Origin: Deferrisoma camini S3R1
Lineage (GTDB): Bacteria > Desulfobacterota > Deferrisomatia > Deferrisomatales > Deferrisomataceae
Direction: 5' to 3'
DNA length: 64,000 bases
Assembly (NCBI RefSeq): GCF_000526155.1
Contig: NZ_JAFN01000001.1
Span: 2,071,014-2,135,013 of the forward strand
Below the pieces are notes generated by a model that saw only the letters and a program-made list of their open reading frames with translations, did no database searches and was not told where the DNA came from. Position numbers and translations under genes: made by a program. Shown here piece after piece: positions 53,301 through 60,571 of this stretch (the first letter of the stretch is position 1; each line of letters starts with the position of its first letter).

Positions 53301-53375
53301 GCCCGCGAGCCCGCCGCCCACCACCAGCGCGGTGTCGGAGCCCTGCCCGGTCTGTTCGTTCAACGCCTCATCCAT
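50346..53375 (-). CDS. Double-headed HdrA-like flavoprotein
   Basis: The 1009-residue protein contains two successive HdrA-type flavoprotein modules. The first has an FAD motif (ALVVGGGLAGMQAALVLAE) near residue 15, a cysteine motif (CGVCFMACDTPTYCPF), ferredoxin clusters (CTDCGACEEVCP, CTRCGKCVEACD) and FVQCVGSRD. The second begins near residue 460 with the HdrA N-terminal CCEC-like piece (VVLCECEGFNTD), an FAD motif (VLVVGGGAAGMEAALRLAG) near 590 and C-terminal clusters (CSRCGVCVEVCPYGA, CRACGACTMACP). HdrA is the flavin bifurcation subunit. A tandem fusion resembles QmoA/QmoB-like joining. Confidence 0.87.
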   Translation of the reverse strand: MDEALNEQTGQGSDTALVVGGGLAGMQAALVLAEQGRRVVLVEARPALGGFFPLLDNQFPTQSCGVCFMACDTPTYCPFVQCELHPNVEVVTFAAVEGVERDAEGRFRVRIAQRPTCVDPDACTDCGACEEVCPVSVPREFGDGLETRKAVFRYYPKAVGKAYVVDPDACTRCGKCVEACDPGAIDLDAEPREVVVEAGAVVLAPGADAFPASRKEELGYGRYPNVLSAVRFERMLAAGSPSSGRPVRPSDGRPPRSIAFVQCVGSRDAEGGQGHCSSVCCMFALKQALFAKERLPEAEVTVYYMDLRTFGKGYEAYLRRAEAAGIRFVRAVPSVVREVPGSRDLLLQVAGEGPASAEVPHDLVVLSTGFCPGTAGQDLLRAFGAEPDASGFGGGPEFEPCATAVPGVYLAGAFREPRDIPESVLDGARAAALAAERLGAADAAEGPRLPAPADFRGEEPRVAVVLCECEGFNTDRADFDALDRAAREVPGVVAVERVAHACSRAGLEEVRNRFAAAEANRLVLGACSHRIVEQLVRGVLRRSGFHPGLVTVANLREACLEAGGGTRAAADAVAAAVREAWYAGFPELRSESLERTVLVVGGGAAGMEAALRLAGLGLSVHLVEKEPALGGNLATSRFTLRGGDPQALREDLAARVEAHPAVKVHLGTRVEAATGRLGAFRSVLRTPEGEVELLHGAVVLATGAREAEPRSYGYGQSPRIVTQKEFEALLAEGRVPEGRVVMIQCVESREEAEGCRPWCSRVCCTHALKNARRLLDLHPGAGITVLYRDLRAYGTYEAQYRDARDRGVVFVPYDLDRRPRVEPDGERVRVRYTDPALGQEVTEEADWVVLSVGMAPDAAENARLADLYGVEVDAHGFFREKNPKAALADATRPGVYLAGLCHGPKHIEESLVHAGAAAGRCAAVVGRGARPVSENVSYVVEKICSRCGVCVEVCPYGARSLDMDENVARVDPVLCRACGACTMACPNKAAQQYGSSPKQMLMALDELLG

Positions 53376-53392
53376 AGCGACTCATCCAGGAG

Positions 53393-53430
53393 CGGTGATC
53401 GGGTGACCGGTGACGAGTGACGGGTCACTG
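53393..53430. repeat. 7-mer tandem repeat array, GGTGACS type
   Basis: GGTGATC, GGGTGAC, CGGTGAC, GAGTGAC, GGGTCAC fill the gap between hdrB and the double hdrA. Confidence 0.7.
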
Positions 53431-53439
53431 TCTGCCACC

Positions 53440-54399
53440 TCACCGAAACAGCGGCGACGGGTCCACCAGGTGCTTCTTCCACCACTTCTCCCTGCCCGGG
53501 ACCCCCAGGGCCGCGCCCAGGAGCTCGGTGACGTAGAGAACCGGCAGGCCCTGGCCTTTCTGGCGCATGTCCAGGTTGGCCTGGCACAGCCCGCACGACA
53601 CCACCACCGCCTGGGCCCCGGCCTCCCGGGCCCGGGCCACGAGCCCCGAGCACAGGGCCTCGGCCCGGTCGGGGTGGGTGATGCCCAGGTCCGCGCCGCA
53701 GCAGTCCACCTTGTACGACCAGTCCAGGGCCTGGGCCCCCACGGCCTCGCAGGCCCGCTCCAGGGTGGTGGGGTTCTCCCACGAGCGCCGGCCGGTCACC
53801 CTGGGCGGCCGCACCAGTTGGCAGCCGTAGTAAGCAACGACCTTGAGGCCCTGGAGCGGCCGCTTCACCCCGGCCTTCAACGCCTCGATCACCCCGGGCC
53901 GCTCCAGCCAGTCGAGCAGGCTCAGCACGCCCACGCCCTTGCCCCACCGGAACCCCAGGGTGTCCTCGATCTTCCGGGCGTCGGGGTCGCCCGCCTCCAG
54001 GGCGACCCGGGCCTTCTGCACGTTGTTGTAGCACCCGGCGCAGGGCACCAGCACGTCCCGGCCCATGCGCTGGGCGATGGCCAGGTTGCGGGCCGGGAGC
54101 CCCAGGCCCACCACCCGGTCCATGGTGTGCGCCGACGCCCCCCCGCAGCAGTTCCAGTCGGGCAGCTCCCGCAGCCTCCACCCCAGGGCGCGGAACACCC
54201 CCTCGGTGGACTCGTTGAACTCCCACGCCGTGGAGTGGGCGGTACAGCCCGGGTAGTAAGAAAGCTCCCTTTGGGTGCTGGAAGGCTGGGAAGCTAGAAA
54301 GCTGGAAGGCTCTCTAGTCCTTTGCTTGTCTGCCACGGTCGCCCTCTTTGGAATCTCCCCAGGCATGGAGAACGGGTTGTCTCTCGCCATGGCCGCCAC
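53440..54399 (-). CDS. hdrB: HdrB-like CCG-domain heterodisulfide reductase subunit
   Basis: The protein has two CCG domains, LPDWNCCGGASAH with upstream LSYYPGCTAHS, and YKVDCCGADLGI with CGLCQANLD, the ligands of the noncubane Fe-S clusters of HdrB. The family normally starts at the ELSYYPGCT segment. Here the only in-frame start codons lie about 45 codons upstream (GTG 54399, ATG 54390, ATG 54366). The intervening SSFLASQPSS segment is encoded by an intergenic 8-mer repeat array, so the start is uncertain and the N-terminus may be an acquired extension. Confidence 0.8.
   Translation of the reverse strand: MAAMARDNPFSMPGEIPKRATVADKQRTREPSSFLASQPSSTQRELSYYPGCTAHSTAWEFNESTEGVFRALGWRLRELPDWNCCGGASAHTMDRVVGLGLPARNLAIAQRMGRDVLVPCAGCYNNVQKARVALEAGDPDARKIEDTLGFRWGKGVGVLSLLDWLERPGVIEALKAGVKRPLQGLKVVAYYGCQLVRPPRVTGRRSWENPTTLERACEAVGAQALDWSYKVDCCGADLGITHPDRAEALCSGLVARAREAGAQAVVVSCGLCQANLDMRQKGQGLPVLYVTELLGAALGVPGREKWWKKHLVDPSPLFR
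54277..54315. repeat. 8-mer repeat array inside the hdrB reading frame
   Basis: Units GCTGGAAG, GCTGGGAA, GCTAGAAA, GCTGGAAG lie within the open frame before the conserved HdrB N-terminus. They are the same type as the intergenic array at 58332-58366. Confidence 0.7.
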
Positions 54400-54579
54400 G
54401 GGGTTTTCCCTTCCAGATTTCCGTTGCGCGCGTTGCGTGAGATCCTGAACTTCACGCCGCGGCCTGGACTACTTCAACGGCTTGTCTCTCGCCACGATCG
54501 CCAAGATCGCCACGGGTTTCCCATTCCGATCTTCGTTGCGGGCGTTGCGTGAGCCCCCAACTTCACGCCGCAGCTGGGA
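54370..54579. repeat. Tandem direct repeat of about 100 bp
   Basis: Two diverged copies, 54370-54468 and 54475-54579, share CTTGTCTCTCGCCA-type starts, CGTTGCGTGAG in the middle and AACTTCACGCCGC near the end. They fill the gap between hdrC and hdrB; the first copy overlaps the candidate hdrB start codons. Confidence 0.75.
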
Positions 54580-54598
54580 CCGAGACCCTGCCGGCCGC

Positions 54599-55117
54599 CT
54601 AGCTGCCCAGCCGAAAAATCTTCTCCACCTCCGCCTTGCCCTGGATGCCCTTGGGCAGCACCGGGATCTTGCCCTTGGCGAACAGCTTCAGGCCCACGCC
54701 CAGGTCCGTGAGGAAGTCGCGGGTCTTGAGCTTGTAGGCCGCGAGCATGGTGGCCTCGTGCACCCGGCCGAACCGGCGGGCGCTCGCCAGGAACGCCTCG
54801 TGGAACGCGAGCACGGCCGGCTCGGGCACCCGCCGGCCCTCCCGGCGGGCCAGCGACCGCAGGGCGTCCATGATGGGGCCCAGGTAGATGCCGTTGGGGC
54901 ACCGGGTGCCGCAGGTGTCGCAGCCCACGCACATCCAGATGGTCTTCGAGCCGAGCAGCGCGTCGCGCATGCCCCGCTGGATCATGCGCACCACGCCGTG
55001 GTTGGGCCACTCATACCAGGACACGGTGGGGCACCCGGCCGTGCACTTCTTGCACTGGTAGCACCGGCTCAGGTTCTGCCCGCTCAGCTCCTGGACCTCT
55101 GTCGCAAAAGGATGCAT
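54599..55117 (-). CDS. hdrC: HdrC-like iron-sulfur subunit
   Basis: The 172-residue protein has two 4Fe-4S motifs, CYQCKKCTAGCP and CVGCDTCGTRCP, in the HdrC arrangement, followed by a helical domain with EAFLASARRFGRVHE. It links HdrA and HdrB of this module. The last codons (Arg-Leu-Gly-Ser-stop) come from an 8-mer repeat array. Paralogue of the gene at 59537-59950. Confidence 0.9.
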   Translation of the reverse strand: MHPFATEVQELSGQNLSRCYQCKKCTAGCPTVSWYEWPNHGVVRMIQRGMRDALLGSKTIWMCVGCDTCGTRCPNGIYLGPIMDALRSLARREGRRVPEPAVLAFHEAFLASARRFGRVHEATMLAAYKLKTRDFLTDLGVGLKLFAKGKIPVLPKGIQGKAEVEKIFRLGS

Positions 55118-55169
55118 GGGGCTCCCTTCGGTCGCTGCCTGGCGGCGGGGCGGCTGAGACCTCTCCCCC

Positions 55170-55205
55170 CGCAGCCTAGCCGCCTAGCCGTCCGGCTGCC
55201 CAGCC
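55170..55205. repeat. 8-mer tandem repeat array, CCGCCTAG type
   Basis: CAGCCTAG, CCGCCTAG, CCGTCCGG, CTGCCCAG, CCG overlap the 3' end of hdrA; the hdrA stop codon lies in the array. Confidence 0.75.
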
Positions 55206-56911
55206 GTAAACACCTCGATCTCGCCGATCACCTGCTCGGGGCTGTCGTTCTTGAGCCGGCAGGCCTTGTTGGGGCACACGGCCACGCAGGCGCCGCAGCC
55301 CTGGCACAGGGCCTCGTTCACCCGGCTGTGGCCCACGGCCCGGTCCACCTCGCGGGCGCCGTAGGGGCAGATGGGCACGCACAGGCCGCAGGCCGAGCAC
55401 CGGTCCGGGTCCACGGCCGCCACCAGGGGATCCTGGCTCAGCTCCTCGGCCGCGAACAGGCTCTGGATCTTCGAGGCCGTGGCCATGGCCTGGGCCACCG
55501 AGTCGGTGATGTCCTTGGGGTACTGGCCCGCGCCCGCCAGGTACACCCCCCGGGTGGAGCTCTCCACCGGCCGCAGCTTGATGTGGCTCTCCTGGAAGAA
55601 CCCGTTCTGGTCCACCCCCGCCCGCATGAGGCTCGACACCTCCTCGAACCCCGGGGCCGGCTCCACGGCCTGGGCCAGCACCACCAGGTCGGCGTCGAGC
55701 TCGATCTTCTCGCCGGTCAGGGTGTCGGCGGTCCACAGCCGCAGCCGGTCCCCCTCCTGCCACACCCGGCTCACCCGGCCCCGCACGTACACCAGGCCCG
55801 CCTCCTCGATGTTGCGCTGGCAGTACTCCTCGGTGAGCTTGCAGTCCGTGCGCACGTCCATGAACGACACCACGGCTCGGCCCTCCGGGGTGAGGTCCCG
55901 AAACAGGCGGGCCTGCTTGTTGGTGTACAGGCAGCACACCCGCGAGCAGTAGGGCTTGTGGTTCTCGGGGTCCCGGCTGCCCGAGCACTGGATGAACACC
56001 ACGTCCCGCACGGGTCGGCCGTCCGAGGGTCGGGCCACGGGCCGGCCGCCCTCGGCCGCCTCGCGCAGGAGCTCCTCGAACCGCAGGGCGTCGATCACGT
56101 CCGGGATCTCGCCGGCCCCATACTCCCCCATCCGCTCCACCGGGTACAGCCGGTACCCCGTGGCCACCACGATCGCGCCCACGGTCTCCTCCACCGGCAC
56201 GGAGTCCTCGGTGGCGATCTCCACCCGGAAGTTGCCCACGTACCCCTCGACCGCGGTGACCCGGCTCGAGGTGAACAGCCGCACCTTCGGGTGGTTGCGC
56301 AGGGCCTCGACCCGGGGCCCCAGAATGTCGCGGGCGTCCTCGTGGAACGGGAAGGTCTTGTAGAGCCGCCGCACGTTGCCCCCGGGCTCTGGCAGCCGCT
56401 CCACCACCAGGGTCTCGAACCCGGCGTCGGCCAGCTCGAGGGCCGCGGTGATGCCCGCGATGCCCGCGCCCACCACCAGGGCCCGCTTGGTCAGGGGCAC
56501 CCGGATCGCCTCCAGGGCCGCGTTGCGGCGCACCTTCTCGAGGGTGGCCTGGATGATGTGGAAGGCCTTGCGGGTGGCGGCCTCCTTGTCCCCCTGATGG
56601 ACCCAGGAGCACTGCTCCCGGATGTTGGCGATCTCCACCAGGTAGGGGTTCAGCCCCACCGATGCCGCGGCCCGGCGGAACGTGGTCTCGTGCATCCGGG
56701 GCGAGCACGACGCCACCACCACCCGGTCGAGCCGGTGCTCCCGGATGCCGGTCTTCACCCGGTCCTGCCCCGGGTCGGAGCACATGTACATGTAGTTCTC
56801 GGCGTGGACCACGTCGGGCACGCGGCGGAGCATCTCCACCAGGCGGTCCACGTCCACCGTGCCCGCGATGTTGGAGCCACACCAGCAGATGAACACACCG
56901 ATCCGGGCCAT
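55184..56911 (-). CDS. hdrA: HdrA-like flavoprotein (full-length)
   Basis: The 575-residue protein has the HdrA N-terminal domain (MARIGVFICWCGSNIAGTVD), SCSPRMHETTFR, an FAD motif (ALVVGAGIAGITAALELAD) near residue 150, FIQCSGSRDPEN, CSRVCCLYTNKQA, and two C-terminal clusters (CSACGLCVPICPYGA, CQGCGACVAVCPNKA). It is predicted to be the bifurcating FAD subunit of an HdrABC complex. The ATG at 56911 has GAGG at good spacing; the in-frame GTG at 56917 is too close. The C-terminus (Gln-Pro-Asp-Gly-stop) is encoded by repeat DNA. Confidence 0.9.
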   Translation of the reverse strand: MARIGVFICWCGSNIAGTVDVDRLVEMLRRVPDVVHAENYMYMCSDPGQDRVKTGIREHRLDRVVVASCSPRMHETTFRRAAASVGLNPYLVEIANIREQCSWVHQGDKEAATRKAFHIIQATLEKVRRNAALEAIRVPLTKRALVVGAGIAGITAALELADAGFETLVVERLPEPGGNVRRLYKTFPFHEDARDILGPRVEALRNHPKVRLFTSSRVTAVEGYVGNFRVEIATEDSVPVEETVGAIVVATGYRLYPVERMGEYGAGEIPDVIDALRFEELLREAAEGGRPVARPSDGRPVRDVVFIQCSGSRDPENHKPYCSRVCCLYTNKQARLFRDLTPEGRAVVSFMDVRTDCKLTEEYCQRNIEEAGLVYVRGRVSRVWQEGDRLRLWTADTLTGEKIELDADLVVLAQAVEPAPGFEEVSSLMRAGVDQNGFFQESHIKLRPVESSTRGVYLAGAGQYPKDITDSVAQAMATASKIQSLFAAEELSQDPLVAAVDPDRCSACGLCVPICPYGAREVDRAVGHSRVNEALCQGCGACVAVCPNKACRLKNDSPEQVIGEIEVFTAGQPDG

Positions 56912-56944
56912 TGGCACCTCGGATGTACGTTGGGACGCTTCGCG

Positions 56945-57028
56945 TCTGCTGGGCGGCTAGGCAGCTTGGCAGCCGGGCTGCCCAGCCGCCTGGCCGCCTA
57001 GCCGCCGCGCTGCCTAGCCGCCCAGCCG
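56945..57028. repeat. 8-mer tandem repeat array between two hdrA genes
   Basis: About ten degenerate units change orientation in the middle (CTGGGCGG/CTAGGCAG, then CCGCCTGG/CCGCCTAG), forming an imperfect palindrome. The array supplies the stop codon of the upstream hdrA at 57014-57016. Confidence 0.78.
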
Positions 57029-58318
57029 TTTCAAAAACCCCTGCACCCGGCTTGCCGCGGCCGAGGCGTGGGCCACCGTGTCGGCGATGTCCCGGGGGCC
57101 CTGGGCGCATCCGGCCACGAACACGCCCTCGCGCACCGTGTCGGTGGAGCCGACCTTGTAGTGGGTCTCGCGGAAGAACCCGTTCTCGTCCACCTCGATG
57201 CCCAGCACCCGGGCCAACTCCGCCTGCTCGGGGTTGGGCACCAGGGCCTGGGCCAGCACCACCATGTCGGCCCTCACCTCCAGGGCCTGGCCGGAGAGGG
57301 TGTCGGCGCCCCACACCACGACCCGGCCGTCCTCCCGGAAGATCCGGCTCACCCGGCCCCGCACGTACACCAGCCCCTCCTCCTCGGTGGACTGCTGCAG
57401 GAACTCCTCGTAGCCCTTCCCGGTGCACCTGAGGTCCATGTAGAACAGGGTGGCCCGGCCGTCGTGGACCTTGTGGCGGTACAGGCGGGCGTGCTTGGCC
57501 GAGTACATGCAGCAGATCCGCGAGCAGTAAGGCCGGTGGTTCTCGGGATCCCGGCTGCCCGAGCACTGGATGAACACCACGTGCTTGGGCTCGGTGCCGT
57601 CCGAAGGCCGGAGCACCTTGCCCGCGGTGGGGCCCGAGGCCGAGAGCATCCGCTCCATGGCCAGGGCGTCGATCACGTCGGGCACCTGCCCGGCCCCGTA
57701 CTCGGCCATGGCCGACAGGGGGTACAGGTCGAACCCGGTGGCCACCACCACGGCAGCCACCTCCTCTTCGGAGAACGACTCGGCCTGCTCGTACTCGATG
57801 GCCCCCACCGGGCAGACCTTGGCGCACACCCCGCACTTGCCCCGGGTCAGGTACCGGCAGTTTTCGGCGTCGATCACGGGCTTGTTGGGCACGGCCTGGG
57901 GCGACAGGGTGTAGATCGCCTTCTTGACCCCCACGCCCCGTTCGAAGGGGTTGGTCTTGACCTTGGAGGGGCACTTCTCCTGGCACGCGCCGCACCCGGT
58001 GCACTTGGCCCAGTCCACGTAGGAGGGCTTGTGCCGGATCCGTACCCGGAACGCGCCCGGCTCGCCCTCGAACCCCACCACCTCGGAGTACACGTGGAGC
58101 CGGATGTTGGGGTGCTGACCGGTCTCCACCGTGCGGGGGGTCAGCGTGCACTGGGCGCAGTCCAGGGTCGGGAACGTCTCGGAGAGCTGGAGCATGCGGC
58201 CGCCCACGCTGGGGAGCCGCTCCACCAGCACCACCTCGTGGCCCGCGTCGGCCAGGTCGATGGCCGCCGTGATGCCCGCGATGCCGCCTCCGATGACCAG
58301 TACCCGTTTCGTCGCCAT
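57014..58318 (-). CDS. HdrA-like flavoprotein (short form)
   Basis: This 434-residue HdrA relative lacks the N-terminal domain and starts directly with the FAD motif (RVLVIGGGIAGITAAIDLAD). It has LDCAQCTLTPR, a ferredoxin insert (CTGCGACQEKCP, CGVCAKVCP), FIQCSGSRDPENHRPYCSRICCMY and an FAD-binding C-terminus, without the C-terminal ferredoxin of the longer form. It resembles QmoA-like proteins. It pairs with the upstream hdrCB (59950-58649). Its C-terminal Gly-Gly-stop is encoded by an 8-mer repeat. Confidence 0.87.
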   Translation of the reverse strand: MATKRVLVIGGGIAGITAAIDLADAGHEVVLVERLPSVGGRMLQLSETFPTLDCAQCTLTPRTVETGQHPNIRLHVYSEVVGFEGEPGAFRVRIRHKPSYVDWAKCTGCGACQEKCPSKVKTNPFERGVGVKKAIYTLSPQAVPNKPVIDAENCRYLTRGKCGVCAKVCPVGAIEYEQAESFSEEEVAAVVVATGFDLYPLSAMAEYGAGQVPDVIDALAMERMLSASGPTAGKVLRPSDGTEPKHVVFIQCSGSRDPENHRPYCSRICCMYSAKHARLYRHKVHDGRATLFYMDLRCTGKGYEEFLQQSTEEEGLVYVRGRVSRIFREDGRVVVWGADTLSGQALEVRADMVVLAQALVPNPEQAELARVLGIEVDENGFFRETHYKVGSTDTVREGVFVAGCAQGPRDIADTVAHASAAASRVQGFLKRLGG

Positions 58319-58331
58319 CTGGGGTCTCGTG

Positions 58332-58366
58332 ATGCTAGAAGGCTAGAAAGCCGGAAGGCTGGGAGG
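58332..58366. repeat. 8-mer tandem repeat array, GCTAGAAG type
   Basis: GCTAGAAG, GCTAGAAA, GCCGGAAG, GCTGGGAG, GCC upstream of the short hdrA. Confidence 0.75.
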
Positions 58367-58422
58367 CCACAAAGCCCCACGTGCCAAACCGGCAGTCAGA
58401 CCGGGACGCCCTCTCGGATCGG

Positions 58423-58609
58423 GGGGCAAGGGACCTGCCGGAGAGCCGGGCGCGGCCCCTTCGCTCGCCGCGCAGCGCCTCCGGCGTTCGGACCGCGAAA
58501 CGGTGCCCCTCCCATCCAGCCGCCATGGAACCAACTCCCGCGTCTCGTGCCTGCGCGGCGAATCCCAAAGCCCGGCTTCGCGCCCGGCCGGAGGCAGGTC
58601 CCTTGCCCC
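58423..58609. mobile_element. 187-bp palindromic MITE/REP-like element, copy 2
   Basis: It has the same 17-bp perfect ends and the same length as the copy at 23872-24058, with scattered internal differences. It occupies most of the 330-base gap 58319-58648 between hdrB and hdrA; the rest of the gap is 8-mer repeat and unassigned sequence. Confidence 0.82.
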
Positions 58610-58648
58610 GCCCTCCGCAGGAGCGAGCCCGCTTCGTCGCCAGGGCGA

Positions 58649-59524
58649 TCATGCCGCCTCGTCTCCGAGCGCCTGGAGGACCGGCACGGGGTCCACGGCG
58701 TGGCGCTCGGCCGAGAGGAGGTCGAGCCCCTCCCCCAGGGCCACGGCCAGCAGCTCCGTGAAGTAGAGCACCGGAACGCCCCGGAACCCCTTGTCGGCCT
58801 TGGCCATCTCGGCCTGCCGGTCGTCCAGGTTGAACTGGCACAGGGGGCAGGCGGTCACCACCAGGTCCGCGCCCCGGGCCCGGGCCGAGCCGATGATCTC
58901 CCGGGAGCAACGGGTGGCCATGGCGTCGGAGTGGACCACCTGGAACGCGCCGCAGCACTCGCTCTTCATGGGGTAGTCCACGGGCTCCGCGCCCAGGGCG
59001 GCCAGCAGGTCCTCGAAGATCCGGGGCCGGTCGGGGTCGTCCATCTGCATCTCGGCCTTGGGCCGCAGGAGCAGACACCCGTAGAACGGGGCCACCTTGA
59101 GCCCCTCGAGGCGCCGGGCCACCTTCTCGGCCAGGGCGTCGAACCCCACCTCGTCCCGGAGCACCTCCAGGTAGTGGAGCACGGCCAGGTCGCCCGCGTA
59201 GTCCTCGTCGATGAAGTCCGTGACCTTGGCCCGGCGCTCCGGGTTGGTCTGCATCACGTGGTTCGTGCGCTTGAGCACGTTGTGGCACACGGCGCACAGG
59301 GTCACCAGCTTGTCCGACGCCTTGCGGGCCCGGGCCAGCACCCGGGTCGGCGAGGCCAGGGCCATGTCGTAGTCCTCGGCCAGGGGGAAGGTGGCGCCGC
59401 AGCAGGTCCAGTAGGGCATCTCCTCCAGGGTGAACCCCAGACGTTCCCCCGCCCTTTTGGCGGCTTCGTCGAAGGCCTTGGCCTTGGTATACAGGGTGCA
59501 GCCGGGAAAGTACGTGAGATTCAT
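58649..59524 (-). CDS. hdrB: HdrB-like CCG-domain heterodisulfide reductase subunit
   Basis: This 291-residue protein starts at the canonical MNLTYFPGCTLYTKA. It has two CCG domains (YWTCCGATF with CAVCHNV, and KSECCGAF with CPLCQFNLDDRQ), which bind the two noncubane 4Fe-4S clusters where disulfide chemistry takes place. GGAG lies eight bases before the ATG. It follows hdrC by 12 bases. The true disulfide or other substrate in a non-methanogen is unknown. Confidence 0.92.
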   Translation of the reverse strand: MNLTYFPGCTLYTKAKAFDEAAKRAGERLGFTLEEMPYWTCCGATFPLAEDYDMALASPTRVLARARKASDKLVTLCAVCHNVLKRTNHVMQTNPERRAKVTDFIDEDYAGDLAVLHYLEVLRDEVGFDALAEKVARRLEGLKVAPFYGCLLLRPKAEMQMDDPDRPRIFEDLLAALGAEPVDYPMKSECCGAFQVVHSDAMATRCSREIIGSARARGADLVVTACPLCQFNLDDRQAEMAKADKGFRGVPVLYFTELLAVALGEGLDLLSAERHAVDPVPVLQALGDEAA

Positions 59525-59536
59525 CGCAAGCTCCGG

Positions 59537-59950
59537 TCAGCTGAGCGGCACGAACTTGCGGGACGCGCTGATCAGCAGGATCTGGGGGACCCGCTTCAGG
59601 TACTCGGGGGGCAGGTCCTGGAGCCGGATCTCGTTTCGGCCCTTGCGCAGCTGGAGCATCCGCACGGCCTCCATGATCCGGGCCAGGTCCACGCCCTTGG
59701 GGCACACGGCCCGGCACTGGAGGCACGAGGCGCAGATCCACGGGGTGTTGGCCTCGAGCACCCTCTCCTCGAGCCCGAGCTGGAGGTACCGGATCACCTG
59801 GTTGGGGAGCATGTCCATCTCGGGCGTGGCCGGGCAGGCGGCCGAGCACTTGCCGCACTGGTAGCACCGGTACACGCTCTGGGCGGCCACCTCCTCGATC
59901 TTCCGGATCCGGTCGTTTCCGATCTGTTCCGTTTCGATCCGCACGCGCAT
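59537..59950 (-). CDS. hdrC: HdrC-like iron-sulfur subunit
   Basis: The 137-residue protein has CYQCGKCSAACP and CASCLQCRAVCP, the two 4Fe-4S motifs of HdrC, and a short helical tail. It carries electrons between HdrA and HdrB. GGAGA nine bases before the ATG supports the start. The gap to fumB is an 8-mer repeat array. Confidence 0.92.
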   Translation of the reverse strand: MRVRIETEQIGNDRIRKIEEVAAQSVYRCYQCGKCSAACPATPEMDMLPNQVIRYLQLGLEERVLEANTPWICASCLQCRAVCPKGVDLARIMEAVRMLQLRKGRNEIRLQDLPPEYLKRVPQILLISASRKFVPLS

Positions 59951-59965
59951 GATGTCGATTCTCCC

Positions 59966-60031
59966 GGCTGGGCGGCTGGGCGGCTGGGCGGCTAGGCAGC
60001 TAGGCGGCCTTCTAGCCTCCTAGCCTTCCAG
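59966..60031. repeat. 8-mer tandem repeat array, GGCTGGGC type
   Basis: About eight units, first TGGGCGGC/TAGGCAGC, then CCTCCTAG/CCTTCCAG, separate hdrC from fumB and overlap the fumB stop. Confidence 0.8.
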
Positions 60032-60571
60032 CGCGTAACGCTTCCGGCCCTCTTCGTACAGGTCGCCGCCGTGGGCGTCGTTCACCACCACCACGGGGAA
60101 GTCCTTCACCTCGAGGCGGCGGATCGCCTCGGGGCCCAGGTCCTCGTAGGCCACGATCTCGGCCGAGAGGATCCGCTTGGAGATCAGGGCTGCCGCCCCG
60201 CCCACCGCCCCGAAGTACACGGCCTTGTGCCGCCGCAGGGCCTCCTTGACCTCGTCGGAGCGCTTGCCCTTGCCGATCATACCCTTGAGGCCGTGGGCCA
60301 CGAGCACCGGGCTGTAGGGGTCCATCCGGTACGAGGTGGTGGGGCCGGCCGAGCCGATGGGCCGGCCCGGCGGGGCCGGGGTGGGGCCCACGAAGTAGAT
60401 GATCTGCCCCTCAAGGTCGAACGGCAGGGGCTCGCCCTTTTCGATCAGCTCCACGAGCCGGGCGTGGGCCGCGTCGCGGGCGGTGTACACGAACCCCGAC
60501 AGCAGCACCTGGTCGCCCGCGCGCAGGCGCTCCACGTCCGCGTCGGACAGGGGTGGCGTCAGCCGGATCAC
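60020..60571 (-). CDS. fumB: Class I fumarate hydratase, C-terminal (beta) subunit
   Basis: The 183-residue protein corresponds to the C-terminal domain of class I iron-sulfur fumarases and tartrate dehydratase beta: LLSGFVYTARDAAHARL, YFVGPTPAPPGRPIGSAGPTTSYRMD, GMIGKG and YFGAVGGAAALIS. It starts at GTG 60571 in a four-base GTGA overlap with the alpha-subunit stop, so translation is coupled. Malate-fumarate interconversion. Its stop codon falls in an 8-mer repeat (CTGGAAGGCTAG). The symbol marks the beta subunit of the split enzyme. Confidence 0.92.
   Translation of the reverse strand: MIRLTPPLSDADVERLRAGDQVLLSGFVYTARDAAHARLVELIEKGEPLPFDLEGQIIYFVGPTPAPPGRPIGSAGPTTSYRMDPYSPVLVAHGLKGMIGKGKRSDEVKEALRRHKAVYFGAVGGAAALISKRILSAEIVAYEDLGPEAIRRLEVKDFPVVVVNDAHGGDLYEEGRKRYALEG

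Noticed and set aside
50403..53420. 1005-codon open frame antisense to the double HdrA
   Set aside because: Mirror of a high-GC coding sequence; His/Gly/Pro/Ala-rich and without domains.
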